DNA of 64,000 nt from Dehalococcoides mccartyi (GTDB lineage Bacteria; Chloroflexota; Dehalococcoidia; Dehalococcoidales; Dehalococcoidaceae), in NCBI RefSeq assembly GCF_001889305.1, contig NZ_CP013074.1:186001-250000 (forward strand). The letters are read 5' to 3'. The notes below the pieces were generated by a model. That model was given only the letters and a program-made list of their open reading frames with translations. It had not been told where the DNA came from and did no database searches. A program made the translations under genes and the position numbers. This document shows, piece by piece, positions 43,160 to 52,718 of the stretch (within the stretch, counting starts at the first letter, position 1; each line of letters opens with the position of its first letter).

Positions 43160-44905
43160 ATGACCAGAAGCCTTAAATGGCGTTTGATAACCCTGTTCTG
43201 CCTGCTTATTGCCGGTTGCGTGGGTATACTCAGCATATTTCTTTCCAATCACCTGGAAGATTCGTATATGGACAATCTTCAGTCACGCCTGATACAGGAG
43301 GTTACTCTGTTTTCGCGGGTAGTGCCCGAACATATTACCGAAAGTGCTGACAGTTTTGATGCCTATATAAAGAAGCTTGGGGCTTCGCTGGACATACGGC
43401 TGACGGTGATTGCCCCTGACGGACAGGTGCTTGCAGATTCACTTCAGTCTCCCTCCGAAATGGAAAACCACTCTACCAGAGTTGAGTTTATTGATGCCCT
43501 GAAAGATGGTATCGGTATAGACATGCATCAGTCTGCCAGCTTGGGTTACGAAATGCTGTATGTGGCTGCGTCTATTAAAGACGGGACAGGTGTGCTGGCG
43601 GTAGTGAGGGTGGCTTTGCCGGTGGAAGAAGTGTACGCCGCCGTAGGGGATGTAGACCGGACTATTTTGCTGGGTGCGGTGGTAAGCATACTGGCGGCCG
43701 GACTTTTGGCGGTTTGGGTAGCGGCTAATGTCAGCCGCCCGGTTAAAGAACTGACAGCAATTTCCCGGCGTATTGCCCAGGGGCAGATTGATACCATTCA
43801 GATAGATGTAAGCGGCAAAGGCGAAATGGAAGAATTGGCACACGCCTTCCGCCTGATGACAGAGCGCCTGCGTGACAGTATTAAAGCAGTCAGTTCGGAG
43901 CGTGACCGCCTTTCGGCGGTGCTGCAGCGGATGGGTGACGGCATATTCCTGCTGGACCGTGAGGGGGTAATAAGTCTTTTAAACCCCGCCTCCGAGAGGA
44001 TATTTAAGCTGGAAGCAGAAGGGATAATAGGGCATAGCTTTGTGGAAGCGATACGTGACCATGAAATCCACTCTGTTTTTGAGCATGCCAGATCCTCGGG
44101 TAAACAGGAGATGGGCTTTGTCGAGCTTGCCGCCGGCAGGCGTTTTCTGGGCATTATTGCCACTCCGCTGGTCAGCCAGTCAGGTTATCTGGTGCTGGTG
44201 CAGGACCTTTCAGAGCTTCGTCGGCTGGAAAAGGTAAGGAGGGATTTTGTAGCTAATATTTCCCATGAATTGCGCACCCCTATCAGCTCTTTGAAACTGT
44301 TGACCGAAACTTTGCAGGAAGGTGCGGCGTCTGACCCAGCGGTTGCGGCCGGGTTTATTGATAAAATTCACCTTGAGGTAGATAAATTGGCTCAGCTGGT
44401 TACCGAATTGAGTGACCTTTCAGCTATCGAGAGCGGGCAGGCGGTTTTACGCCTTCAGCCGGGAGATATTTCAACCGCAATCAAGCTTGCGGCGGAAAGG
44501 CTTAGGCCTCAGGCTGAACGGGCAGGTATAAGCCTTGGGGTAGAACTGCCCGAAACTCTGCCGCAAGTAAAACTGGATGAAAACCGGGTTGAACAGGTGT
44601 TGGTCAATCTGGTGCATAATGCTATCAAGTTTACCCCTAAAGGCGGCAGGATAAAGATTGGGGCCCGCACCCAAGGGCAAACACTGGTAATCTATGTATC
44701 TGACAGCGGTATAGGTATACCCGAAGAGGACCTTACCCGGGTGTTTGAGCGTTTTTACAAAGTAGACAAAGCCCGTTCCAGCGGGGGTACAGGTTTGGGT
44801 TTGGCTATTTCCAAGCATATAGTGCAAGCGCATGGCGGGACTATTTGGGCAGAGAGTGTTTATGGCAAAGGGGCTACATTCAGCTTCGGTTTACCCCTGA
44901 CCTGA
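43160..44905 (+). CDS. phoR: Sensor histidine kinase, PhoR-like
   Basis: The 581-residue protein has two membrane helices (about 9-30 and 170-190) enclosing a periplasmic domain. HAMP, PAS (GDGIFLLDREGVISLLNPASE), HisKA (NISHELRTPISSLKLL) and HATPase (NLVHNAIKFTPKGG, SDSGIGIPEEDL, GTGLGLAISKHIV) domains follow. The architecture matches PhoR of Gram-positive type. ATG 43160 follows AGGAGTGAT, two bases after the regulator's stop; a TTG four codons upstream is less likely. Confidence 0.9.
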   Translation: MTRSLKWRLITLFCLLIAGCVGILSIFLSNHLEDSYMDNLQSRLIQEVTLFSRVVPEHITESADSFDAYIKKLGASLDIRLTVIAPDGQVLADSLQSPSEMENHSTRVEFIDALKDGIGIDMHQSASLGYEMLYVAASIKDGTGVLAVVRVALPVEEVYAAVGDVDRTILLGAVVSILAAGLLAVWVAANVSRPVKELTAISRRIAQGQIDTIQIDVSGKGEMEELAHAFRLMTERLRDSIKAVSSERDRLSAVLQRMGDGIFLLDREGVISLLNPASERIFKLEAEGIIGHSFVEAIRDHEIHSVFEHARSSGKQEMGFVELAAGRRFLGIIATPLVSQSGYLVLVQDLSELRRLEKVRRDFVANISHELRTPISSLKLLTETLQEGAASDPAVAAGFIDKIHLEVDKLAQLVTELSDLSAIESGQAVLRLQPGDISTAIKLAAERLRPQAERAGISLGVELPETLPQVKLDENRVEQVLVNLVHNAIKFTPKGGRIKIGARTQGQTLVIYVSDSGIGIPEEDLTRVFERFYKVDKARSSGGTGLGLAISKHIVQAHGGTIWAESVYGKGATFSFGLPLT

Positions 44906-44933
44906 GTAATTCTAAGTGCAGTTAGTGGATAAG

Positions 44934-44957
44934 CCGGTTTGAAAAACCGGTTTTTTT
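44934..44957 (+). terminator. Terminator after phoR
   Basis: CCGGTTT (44934-44940) pairs with AAACCGG (44944-44950) around GAA, followed by seven T residues. It separates phoPR from the mgsA-pst operon. Confidence 0.88.
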
Positions 44958-45011
44958 ATTTTCCGGGAAGCCCGGAGCTCAGGCTTTTATCTTACGGGTT
45001 ACTTTAAAATT

Positions 45012-45050
45012 TTTACACAACCTTAACATGTTCTTTATACAGCCTTAATC
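45012..45050 (+). promoter_or_regulatory. Four Pho-box repeats with an 11-base period
   Basis: TTTACA (45012), TTAACA (45023), TTTATA (45034) and TTAATC (45045) are separated by exactly five bases each. This is the arrangement bound by PhoP in Bacillus (repeats of TT(A/T)A(C/T)A). They lie 67-105 bases before the mgsA start, over the expected -35 region of the operon. Confidence 0.78.
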
Positions 45051-45116
45051 TTGTGGCTTTAAACTAGTAATGTGAATAAGGAAAGAGGAAAAGAAACAAG
45101 AAAGGAGGTGAATATA

Positions 45117-45551
45117 ATGGAAAGAATAACTTTAGCTCTGGTAGCCCATGATAACAAGAAGCAGGAAATGGTTGAACTGGTAAAAAAGCATGAGACGGAT
45201 CTGGGAAGCCTTAATCTGGTAGCCACCCGCACCACCGGTAAGCTCATTCAGGCCAGCACCAGTTTGAATGTAAATCTGCTGCAAAGCGGCCCTCTGGGAG
45301 GTGACCAGCAGATTGGTGCTATGGTAGCCAGCGGGGTAGTAACCGCTATCATATTCCTTCGTGACCCCCTGACCGCCCAGCCCCATGAACCTGATATTTC
45401 CGCCCTGATGCGAGTGTGTGACGTACACAATGTACCCTTGGCTACCAACATATCTACTGCTGAAGCCGTGCTGCACCTTATATTCGAGCATCCGGAGGAA
45501 CTTAAGGAGCATAGGCTGAAGAGCCAGCTTTTAAATAGTCTGAACAGCTGA
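45117..45551 (+). CDS. mgsA: Methylglyoxal synthase, first gene of the pho operon
   Basis: The 144-residue protein has the family core: [23 protein letters not shown], and [17 protein letters not shown] with phosphate-binding and catalytic aspartates, then [13 protein letters not shown]. The enzyme converts dihydroxyacetone phosphate to methylglyoxal, releasing inorganic phosphate, and is known to be inhibited by phosphate. ATG 45117 follows an ideal AAAGGAGGTGA; the 15 codons upstream are the leader. Its place directly behind Pho boxes and before pstS suggests it frees phosphate during starvation. Confidence 0.92.
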   Translation: MERITLALVAHDNKKQEMVELVKKHETDLGSLNLVATRTTGKLIQASTSLNVNLLQSGPLGGDQQIGAMVASGVVTAIIFLRDPLTAQPHEPDISALMRVCDVHNVPLATNISTAEAVLHLIFEHPEELKEHRLKSQLLNSLNS

Positions 45552-45593
45552 TATACAGGCTTTGCAAAGAAATAAAGAGAAAAGGAGGAAAAA

Positions 45594-46451
45594 GTGAACA
45601 AGATAGTAAATAAGAAAAAAATTATGCTGCCTGCGACTGCCGTAATGCTGCTGGCATTGGGTATGGCAGGGTGCAGCAATGATACAGATAATACAGATAA
45701 CCCGGACAATACTTCCGCTCTCTCAGGAACTATCAACGAGGCCGGTTCTACTACTGTTCAGCCTCTGGCTGAAAAACTGGCAGCCGCTTTCAAAGTTCTG
45801 TACCCGAATGTTAATGTGGTAATAGGCGGCGGCGGTTCATCAGTTGGGGTTAAATCTGTAACCGAGGGGACTGTAGATATCGGGGCGGCTTCGCGTGACC
45901 TGAAAGACACCGAAACAGGCCTGACTAAACATCTGCTGGCCAAAGACGGTATTGCCATAGTGGTTCACCCTGATAATACCGCGGTAAATAACCTGACTAT
46001 AGACCAGGTACGGGATATCTTTGCCGGCGTAATAACCAACTGGAGCCAGGTGGGCGGCCCGGACAAGACAATCCATGTAATGGCCCGTGAAGAGGGTTCC
46101 GGCACCAGAACCGCCTTTGAGGAACTGGTCATGGGTGCTGATGTGCGGATTGTAGCCAATGCAGTCCTCCAGAACTCCAACGGTGCTCTTAAGACCGCTC
46201 TTTCCGGTGACAAAGATGCCATCGGCTTTATCTCCTTCGGCTATATAGATTCAAATGTAAAAGCCCTGAGCATAAACGGTATAGCTGCTACCTCCGAGAA
46301 TGGTAAAAACGGTACTTACCCCATTATCCGCCCGCTCTACTTCCTGACCAAAGGCACTCCCAGCGAACTGGTACAGGCCTTCCTGGACTACTGTATGAGC
46401 GATGCAGTCCAGCAGATAATAACTGAAGAAGGTTACTTATCTGTAAACTAA
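45594..46451 (+). CDS. pstS: Phosphate ABC transporter substrate-binding lipoprotein
   Basis: The 285-residue protein has a lipoprotein signal ending in LGMAGC (Cys about residue 27), then an Asp/Asn-rich linker. The phosphate-binding pattern is GSTTVQPLAEKLA, GGGGSSVGVKSVTEGTVDIGAASR and REEGSGTRTAFEE. It starts at GTG 45594 behind AAAAGGAGGAAAAA. It captures phosphate outside the cell and passes it to PstCA. Confidence 0.94.
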   Translation: MNKIVNKKKIMLPATAVMLLALGMAGCSNDTDNTDNPDNTSALSGTINEAGSTTVQPLAEKLAAAFKVLYPNVNVVIGGGGSSVGVKSVTEGTVDIGAASRDLKDTETGLTKHLLAKDGIAIVVHPDNTAVNNLTIDQVRDIFAGVITNWSQVGGPDKTIHVMAREEGSGTRTAFEELVMGADVRIVANAVLQNSNGALKTALSGDKDAIGFISFGYIDSNVKALSINGIAATSENGKNGTYPIIRPLYFLTKGTPSELVQAFLDYCMSDAVQQIITEEGYLSVN

Positions 46452-46523
46452 GTCCGGGTCGGGTAAATCAGACCATCTTAATGGGCAGAGACCGACACTC
46501 TCTGCCCGGACTGGTTTAGAAAA

Positions 46524-47384
46524 ATGTTGCCCAGATATCTTACTGATAAATTAGCCAAATACGGGGTTTTTATTACTGCTCTTGTTTCCATACTGGTACT
46601 GCTGGCTATTGCAGTATTTATTATAAAAGGCGGTTTGCCATTATTCGGCGAAGTAAACCCGCTGGATTTCCTGTTCGGGGAGAGCTGGAGCCCCACCTAT
46701 GGCGAATACGGCATACTATCCATGATAGTGGGCTCTCTGCTGGTTACTCTTGGCGCTATGCTGATTGCAGTGCCGCTGGGTATTGCCTGTGCTATTTTGC
46801 TGGCAGAGGTTGCACCCCGGAAGGTGCGTAATCTGCTTCGTCCGGCAGTTGAACTACTGGTGGGTATTCCCTCTGTGGTTTACGGTTTGGTAGGCATAAT
46901 GGTAATTGTACCGGCTGTAAGAAGCCTGGGAGGGACAGGTTATTCCATACTGGCGGCAGTGCTGGTACTCTCAATTATGGTTTTACCAACTATTATCAGC
47001 ATCTCCGAAGATAGTCTGCGGGCTGTACCCCGCACCTATCGGGAAGGGTCCCTGGCACTGGGTGCCAGCCATTGGCAAACTATCTGGCATGTGCTGCTGC
47101 CGGCCGCCCGTTCCGGGGTAGGGGCAAGCATAGTGCTGGGCATGGGGCGGGCTATCGGTGAGACTATGGCTATGATTATGGTTATAGGGAATGCGGTTAT
47201 TATTCCCTCTTCCCCTCTTGACCCCGCCAGAACACTCACAGGTAATATTGCGGTAGAGATAAACTATGCGGCAGGTCTGCATGAAAATGCCCTTTTTGCC
47301 ACCGGTTTGGTGCTTCTCATCTTGATACTTATACTAAACAGTCTGGCTACTTTGGCGTTGAAGCGGGGTGAACAACATGCTTAG
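46524..47384 (+). CDS. pstC: Phosphate ABC transporter permease
   Basis: The 286-residue protein has six membrane helices and the EAA loop (YREGSLALGASHWQTIWHVLLPAA) of binding-protein-dependent permeases. GRAIGETMA follows, as is typical of PstC. It pairs with PstA. Its end overlaps the start of pstA. Confidence 0.93.
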   Translation: MLPRYLTDKLAKYGVFITALVSILVLLAIAVFIIKGGLPLFGEVNPLDFLFGESWSPTYGEYGILSMIVGSLLVTLGAMLIAVPLGIACAILLAEVAPRKVRNLLRPAVELLVGIPSVVYGLVGIMVIVPAVRSLGGTGYSILAAVLVLSIMVLPTIISISEDSLRAVPRTYREGSLALGASHWQTIWHVLLPAARSGVGASIVLGMGRAIGETMAMIMVIGNAVIIPSSPLDPARTLTGNIAVEINYAAGLHENALFATGLVLLILILILNSLATLALKRGEQHA

Positions 47385-48228
47385 ATTTACTTCCCGCAGT
47401 ACCCAGAAAGTGGCATTTGTGCTGTTGTGGACAGCAGGTATTATCACTCTGCTGGTTCTGCTGCTTATCATAGGTTATATAATTATCAGGGGATTGCCCG
47501 GTTTCTCCTGGGATTTTCTGTTTACCCCGCCGGCTGGCGGTCTGGCAGGAGAGGGAGGTATTTCCTCTACAATTGTGACTACTCTTTATCTGGTCGGGCT
47601 GACCCTGCTGATACTGGTACCGGTGGGTATCGGGGCGGCTATATACCTGGTGGAATATGCACCAGACAACCGCCTGACCCGTTTTATACGTTACGGAGTT
47701 CAAACTCTGGCGGGTGTGCCTTCTATCCTGTTTGGTTTGTTCGGGTTTGCCCTGTTTGTTACTGTTTTGCATTTCCGTTTTTCCATACTTTCGGGCGCGC
47801 TTACACTGGCATGCCTTCTGCTTCCTGTGCTTATCACTGCTACGGAAGAAGCGTTGAAGACAGTTCCCCGTTCTTACCGGGCAGGGGCAATGGCTTTGGG
47901 GGCTACCAAGTGGCAGGCGGTGACTCACGTGATACTGCCGGCGGCTTTGCCGGGTATTGCAACCGGGGTAATTTTATGTGCCGGGCGGGCACTGGGTGAA
48001 ACCGCCTGTTTGTATGTTACTATGGGAGGGAGCGCTGCCATGCCGGATTCACTCCTTTCAGGCGGGCGCTCACTGGCACTGCATGTCTTTTATCTGGCTA
48101 CCGAAACTAATGCCATAGATAAAGCCATGGCGACAGCCGCAGTTTTAATAGTGATTATTGTGGGATTAAATGCCTTGACCAATTTCATTTCCCGGCGTTT
48201 CCAGAAACGCATAAGCGGAGGAGTTTAA
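47377..48228 (+). CDS. pstA: Phosphate ABC transporter permease
   Basis: The 283-residue protein has six helices, GAAIYLVEYAPDNRLTRFIR, and the EAA loop YRAGAMALGATKWQAVTHVILPAA. GRALGETA follows. ATG 47377 with GGGGTG upstream is preferred over the GTG three codons earlier; it overlaps pstC by eight bases. Confidence 0.93.
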   Translation: MLRFTSRSTQKVAFVLLWTAGIITLLVLLLIIGYIIIRGLPGFSWDFLFTPPAGGLAGEGGISSTIVTTLYLVGLTLLILVPVGIGAAIYLVEYAPDNRLTRFIRYGVQTLAGVPSILFGLFGFALFVTVLHFRFSILSGALTLACLLLPVLITATEEALKTVPRSYRAGAMALGATKWQAVTHVILPAALPGIATGVILCAGRALGETACLYVTMGGSAAMPDSLLSGGRSLALHVFYLATETNAIDKAMATAAVLIVIIVGLNALTNFISRRFQKRISGGV

Positions 48229-48984
48229 ATGGAACCTAAAATCAAAATCCGCGGTGTAAATTTCTTTTACCACCAGCACCAGGTACTTAAAAATATAAAT
48301 ATGGATTTCCCCGACCGCCAGATAACCGCCATTATAGGCCCTTCGGGATGCGGCAAAAGTACCCTTTTACGTGCTCTTAACCGGATGAATGACCTGGTCA
48401 GCGGAGCCAGGCTGGAGGGTGAGATATTGCTGGATAATGAAAGTGTTTATTCCCCCAGCCTGGACGTGGTCAATCTCCGCAAACGGGTTGGTATGGTCTT
48501 TCAGCAGCCCAATCCCTTTCCAAAGAGCATTTTTGACAATGTGGCTTTCGGTCCGCGCATGCTGGGTACTACTGCCCAGTCACGTCTGGATGAGATAGTG
48601 GAAAAAAGCCTGCGGCAGGCGGCACTTTGGGATGAGGTCAAGGATAATTTGCACAAATCCGGTCTGGCACTTTCCGGCGGGCAGCAGCAAAGACTGTGTA
48701 TTGCCAGAGTGCTGGCGGTAGAGCCGGAAGTTATCCTAATGGATGAGCCCTGTTCCGCACTTGACCCTGTGAGCACTATGAGAATTGAAGAATTGATGCA
48801 GGAACTCAAGCAGAACTATACTATCGCTATCGTAACCCACAATATGCAGCAGGCAGCCCGTGCCTCAGACTGGACAGGGTTTCTGCTGACGGGTGACCTG
48901 GTTGAATACGGTCGTACCGGTGAGATTTTTTCCCGACCCAAAGACAAGCGCACTGAAGATTATATTACCGGCCGGTTCGGTTAA
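48229..48984 (+). CDS. pstB: Phosphate ABC transporter ATP-binding protein
   Basis: The 251-residue ATPase has Walker [29 protein letters not shown] (typical PstB Q-loop), signature LSGGQQQRL, Walker [14 protein letters not shown] and the switch in VTHNMQQA. It starts directly after the pstA stop, behind GGAGGAG. Confidence 0.95.
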   Translation: MEPKIKIRGVNFFYHQHQVLKNINMDFPDRQITAIIGPSGCGKSTLLRALNRMNDLVSGARLEGEILLDNESVYSPSLDVVNLRKRVGMVFQQPNPFPKSIFDNVAFGPRMLGTTAQSRLDEIVEKSLRQAALWDEVKDNLHKSGLALSGGQQQRLCIARVLAVEPEVILMDEPCSALDPVSTMRIEELMQELKQNYTIAIVTHNMQQAARASDWTGFLLTGDLVEYGRTGEIFSRPKDKRTEDYITGRFG

Positions 48985-48995
48985 AGGAGGATATC

Positions 48996-49661
48996 ATGCC
49001 GCGAATGGGATTTGACCGTCACCTTAGGGAACTTGAAAATGACTTGCTCCTGTTGGGAAGCATGGTAGGCAAGGCTATTGACCGCTCTATGCAGGCTATG
49101 AAAGAGCGGGATTTGGAACTGGCCAAACAGGTTATAGAAGAAGACAAATATATTAACCAAAAACGTTTTGAGATAGAAGAAAAAAGCATAGAGCTTATGG
49201 CTACCCAGCAGCCGATGGCCCGTGACCTGCGGATAATCGTAGCTGTGCTTAACATAATAGTTGACCTTGAACGTATTGGCGACCATGCCGAAGGTAATGC
49301 CAAAATAGCCCTTATGCTAGGTGAAGAGCCTCCTCTTAAACCGCTTATTGACCTGCCCCGTATGTCTCTGAAAACAGAGGAAATGCTCAACCGGGCACTG
49401 GGGGCTTTTGTCAGGCGTGACTCTGCTGAAGCTCTGCGGGTAATAGACGAAGATGATGAAGTAGACGGCCTGTATAATCAGGTTTTTCGGGAGCTTCTGG
49501 TCTTTATGGCTGAAGACCCCCATACTATCTCACGTGCAACCCGTCTTATCTGGGCGGCCCATAATCTGGAAAGAAGTGCGGATAGGGTTACCAATATTTG
49601 TGAAAGGGTGCTCTTTGTGATTACCGGTAAATCTGAAGAGTTTGGTTCATCAAAGTACTGA
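48996..49661 (+). CDS. phoU: Phosphate signalling and transport regulator PhoU
   Basis: The 221-residue all-helical protein has two PhoU repeats with the acidic metal-binding motifs (IVVDLERIGDHAEG-like in the first, NLERSADRVTNI in the second). PhoU links Pst transport to PhoR, repressing the regulon when phosphate is plentiful. ATG 48996 follows AAAGGAGGATATC. Confidence 0.94.
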   Translation: MPRMGFDRHLRELENDLLLLGSMVGKAIDRSMQAMKERDLELAKQVIEEDKYINQKRFEIEEKSIELMATQQPMARDLRIIVAVLNIIVDLERIGDHAEGNAKIALMLGEEPPLKPLIDLPRMSLKTEEMLNRALGAFVRRDSAEALRVIDEDDEVDGLYNQVFRELLVFMAEDPHTISRATRLIWAAHNLERSADRVTNICERVLFVITGKSEEFGSSKY

Positions 49662-49662
49662 T

Positions 49663-50079
49663 ATGAAAGACAAAAACCAGGTCTTGTTTGTATGTTTGCA
49701 TAATGCCGGCCGTTCTCAGGCAGCCGAGGCTATTTTTAATCATCTGGCCGGGGACAAAGCTCTGGCACTTTCCGCCGGGACAGAACCTTCTTTAGCTCTT
49801 AATGCGAAGGTAGTGAAAGTGCTGAAAGAGGGCGGCATAAATACAGATGGTCTCAAACCTAAACTGCTTAATCCGGGTATGCTGGATAGTGCCAGCCGGG
49901 TTATCAGTATGGGGTGTGATGTTACTCTGTCCTGCCCGGGGCATCTGTACGGCAAGGAAGATTGGGGCATAACCGATCCGCGGGGTAAAAATCTGGCGGA
50001 AGTTCGCCTGATAGTGGAAAGTATCCGCCAAAAGGTGGAAAAACTGCTGGATGAGCTTGGTATAAAATACGGGGTATAA
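49663..50079 (+). CDS. ArsC/low-molecular-weight phosphatase family protein
   Basis: The 138-residue protein has the phosphate-binding loop CLHNAGRSQ (C-x5-R), a later cysteine pair (GCDVTLSC), and the DPRG acid loop. This matches the thioredoxin-coupled arsenate reductase or LMW tyrosine phosphatase fold. The cysteines favour arsenate reductase. At the end of the pst operon it would protect against arsenate taken up through the Pst system. It starts one base after the phoU stop; a TTG upstream is less likely. Confidence 0.88.
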   Translation: MKDKNQVLFVCLHNAGRSQAAEAIFNHLAGDKALALSAGTEPSLALNAKVVKVLKEGGINTDGLKPKLLNPGMLDSASRVISMGCDVTLSCPGHLYGKEDWGITDPRGKNLAEVRLIVESIRQKVEKLLDELGIKYGV

Positions 50080-50129
50080 AGTTGGGGGATTTACGGGGTA
50101 AAAGCCGCATCTTCCGAATGCCAAGCGGT

Positions 50130-50681
50130 TTATTTTGACAGCAGATAATCGTTGCGAAGTAGCCCGCAGTATTCCACATCTTCAAAAACGCCGTTTTTCA
50201 GCAGATGCTTGGGGAAACTGCCTTCGTGTTTTAGCCCGGCTTTGGCCATTACCCGGCCGGAAGCAGGGTTTCTTTTAAAATAGTAGGCATACAAGCGGTG
50301 CAGATTCAAGTCCAGAAAAGCGTAATCAACTAAAGCCTTCAGTGTCTCGGTAGCATAACCTTTGTTCCAGTAGGGTTTGCCAATCCAGTAACCCAGCTCG
50401 GAACGCTGGTGGGGAAAGCAGAATATCAGCCCGCAGGCACCCAGCAGTGTTCCGTTACCCTTTTCGGTTATGGCAAAGTGCTGTTCAGTATCGGTGGCCA
50501 GTTTTTCTGCATGGCCGGATATCCACTTTTCAGCCATTTCCGGCAGGTAGGGGTGGGGAATATTAAGGGTAGTATCGGCTATCAGGGCATCTCCTGCCAG
50601 TCCGGCAACTGCAGCCGCATCTGCCAGGCTGAAAGGCCGCAGTACAAGACGGGGTGTTTCCAGTACAGTTTTATATAACAT
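50130..50681 (-). CDS. GNAT acetyltransferase, RimJ/RimL-like
   Basis: The 183-residue protein shows the RimJ/RimL pattern: TPRLVLRPFSLADAAAVAGL, LGYWIGKPYWNKGYATETLKALVDYAF (acetyl-CoA binding loop region) and RLYAYYFKRNPASGRVMAKAGLKHEG. The substrate may be an N-terminus of a ribosomal protein or a small amine. It is a single gene converging with the pho operon. Confidence 0.88.
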   Translation of the reverse strand: MLYKTVLETPRLVLRPFSLADAAAVAGLAGDALIADTTLNIPHPYLPEMAEKWISGHAEKLATDTEQHFAITEKGNGTLLGACGLIFCFPHQRSELGYWIGKPYWNKGYATETLKALVDYAFLDLNLHRLYAYYFKRNPASGRVMAKAGLKHEGSFPKHLLKNGVFEDVEYCGLLRNDYLLSK

Positions 50682-50995
50682 GCCGTTACCGTTCTGAAAT
50701 ATTTTTTACATTATATCAGGGTTAAGCCTGTTAGGGGATAGCCAAGCCTTGTATTATATGGTAGTATATATAAAGTACTAGTACCTTTCTTTACCCAATA
50801 CGGCAATAGCGTATACATTCAGTAACTTACCCACGAATGGAATACGGTGCTTAATGGCAAACATTTGCCTATTGTTTTATTAGTTTGTAGCTATAAATAT
50901 TATTATAATCCACTAATTTGATATTGTTTGCCGTTATATGCTAGTATGTACAGGTCTTTTACGCCCCCTATTAAAATAACCGGAGTTACTTCAAT
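50682..50995. other. 314-base divergent region before hymA
   Basis: It contains the palindromic motif at 50761-50785 and AT-rich DNA with a TATAAT at 50904-50909 that could be the hym -10, though its -35 is poor. No coding frame is seen. Confidence 0.5.
50761..50785 (+). promoter_or_regulatory. Palindromic operator motif upstream of hymABCD
   Basis: AAAGTACTAGTACC (50772-50785) differs at one of 14 positions from the distal hup site, and its centre GTACTAGTAC is a perfect palindrome. A TAGTATATA stretch precedes it as a TAGTATC stretch does at hup. It lies about 210 bases before the hymA start. Confidence 0.6.
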
Positions 50996-51463
50996 ATGGA
51001 AAGTATCTGGAAAGAAAAAGTAGACGGCGTCATTACCCAGAGCGGAAGCTCTCGGCTCTCCCTCCTTCCATGTTTGGAAGCGGTTCAGGAAGAGTGTGGC
51101 TACATACCCCACGAAGCTGTAAATTATTTGAGGGAATGCTTAAGCATTCCCTCAATTGATATTTACGGCATGATTACCTTTTACAGCCTGCTCTCCACTA
51201 ACCAAAAGGGAAAGTACGTTATCCGCCTGTGTAATTCGCTACCCTGTTACCTGAACGGTACGGAAAACATTCTGGATACCCTGGTGGACAACCTGGGTAT
51301 AGAACCGGGCCAAACCACTCTGGATCAACGTTTTACCCTGGAGCTGGTACCCTGTCTGGGATTATGTGACCAGTCACCGGCTATGGTAATTAACGGGGTG
51401 GTTTACGGTAAGCTAACTGCTCAGTTGGTAACCGAAGTCCTGGACGAATTGAGGACTTACTAA
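50996..51463 (+). CDS. hymA: [FeFe] hydrogenase NuoE-like subunit
   Basis: The 155-residue protein is a thioredoxin-fold NuoE homologue with the four [2Fe-2S] cysteines in CNSLPC (spaced pair) and VPCLGLCDQSPAM. It forms the small electron-transfer subunit with HymB. It has GGAG ten bases before ATG 50996, and the next gene starts one base after its stop. Confidence 0.92.
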   Translation: MESIWKEKVDGVITQSGSSRLSLLPCLEAVQEECGYIPHEAVNYLRECLSIPSIDIYGMITFYSLLSTNQKGKYVIRLCNSLPCYLNGTENILDTLVDNLGIEPGQTTLDQRFTLELVPCLGLCDQSPAMVINGVVYGKLTAQLVTEVLDELRTY

Positions 51464-51464
51464 G

Positions 51465-52718
51465 ATGAAAGACGTGAAGATTATTACCCGTCATCTGAAC
51501 ACTGCCAATTCAGCTGATATTGATGTATATCTGGCTGACGGCGGTTACCAGGCCCTTAAGAAAGCTTTGTCTATGACCCCGGAGGAAGTGATTGCCGAGG
51601 TCAAACGCTCAAAGCTGGTGGGCAGGGGGGGAGCGGCCTTTCCCACTGGGCTCAAATGGGAGCTTACCCGCAAGGAAAAGGCCAACCCGAAATATATTGT
51701 CTGTAATGCCAGCGAGGGCGAACCGGGCACTTTTAAGGACCGGTTGATACTTAAAAATGACCCCCATATGGTACTGGAAGGTTTTATTATTGCCGCTTAT
51801 GCGGTGGGCACTTCCCAGGGCTTTATTCACGCCCGTGAGGTTTATACTGAAGAGATAGAGCTTTTCCAGAAAGCCATAGACCAGGCAACCGAACGCGGTT
51901 TTCTGGGGCAGAATATCATGGGGAGCAATTTCTCGCTGGATATTCAGTTTTACAAGAGTGCCGGTGCTTATATCTGCGGTGAGGAAACTGCCCTTTTTGA
52001 GTCCCTTGAAGGGCACAGAGGTATTCCCGCCGCTCGCCCGCCGTATCCGGTGCAGGTGGGGCTTATGGATAAACCCACTACGGTTAACAACGTAGAAACT
52101 CTCTGCAATGTTCCTGCCATTATAAATAACGGGGCGGACTGGTTCGCTTCAATAGGCCATCCGGACTATCCCGGTACCAAGCTTTTCTGCCTTTCCGGCA
52201 ACGTGAAAGAACCGGGTGTTTTTGAAATGCCGCTGGGAACCAACCTGAAGGACTTGCTTGAGGCCGGGGGGGGCGTAGACGGCAAGTTCAAGGCGGTTTT
52301 ACCGGGCGGCATATCTTCCAGCCTGCTGACCGAAACTGATATCAGTCTGGATTTCAAGACGCTGGCCAAGGCCGGTACTATGCTTGGGTCAGGCGCGGTT
52401 ATTGTTATAAACTCCGACACCAGTATGGTCAATGTAGCCTCCAACGTAGCCCACTTCTTTGACGAAGAGGGTTGCGGCAAGTGCTCTATCTGCCGCGAAG
52501 GTACTCGCCGGGCGGCTGAAATCCTGAGCCGCTTTTCCCGCGGGCAGGGTAACCGCAATGAACTGGAGTGGCTGCTGGAACTGCATGAGGTAATGAAAGA
52601 TACTGCTTCCTGCGGTCTTGGGCAGGTGGCCCTGAATGTGGCTGCCAGTGCTATCCGTAACTTCAAGGGTGAATTCTTGGCGCAGGTGCGTAAGGAGGAA
52701 GGCGTATGGTTACGCTAA
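51465..52718 (+). CDS. hymB: [FeFe] hydrogenase NuoF-like flavoprotein subunit
   Basis: The 417-residue protein has the NAD(H)- and FMN-binding motifs GRGGAAFPTGLKWE, GEPGTFKDR and GEETALFESLEGHRG. The [4Fe-4S] ligands are in CGKCSICREGTRRAAEIL with the later CGLGQ. It is shorter than HydB/HndC proteins of about 600 residues: no N-terminal [2Fe-2S] extension and no C-terminal ferredoxin domain are present. It should exchange electrons with a pyridine nucleotide, or with another carrier in this organism. Confidence 0.92.
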   Translation: MKDVKIITRHLNTANSADIDVYLADGGYQALKKALSMTPEEVIAEVKRSKLVGRGGAAFPTGLKWELTRKEKANPKYIVCNASEGEPGTFKDRLILKNDPHMVLEGFIIAAYAVGTSQGFIHAREVYTEEIELFQKAIDQATERGFLGQNIMGSNFSLDIQFYKSAGAYICGEETALFESLEGHRGIPAARPPYPVQVGLMDKPTTVNNVETLCNVPAIINNGADWFASIGHPDYPGTKLFCLSGNVKEPGVFEMPLGTNLKDLLEAGGGVDGKFKAVLPGGISSSLLTETDISLDFKTLAKAGTMLGSGAVIVINSDTSMVNVASNVAHFFDEEGCGKCSICREGTRRAAEILSRFSRGQGNRNELEWLLELHEVMKDTASCGLGQVALNVAASAIRNFKGEFLAQVRKEEGVWLR

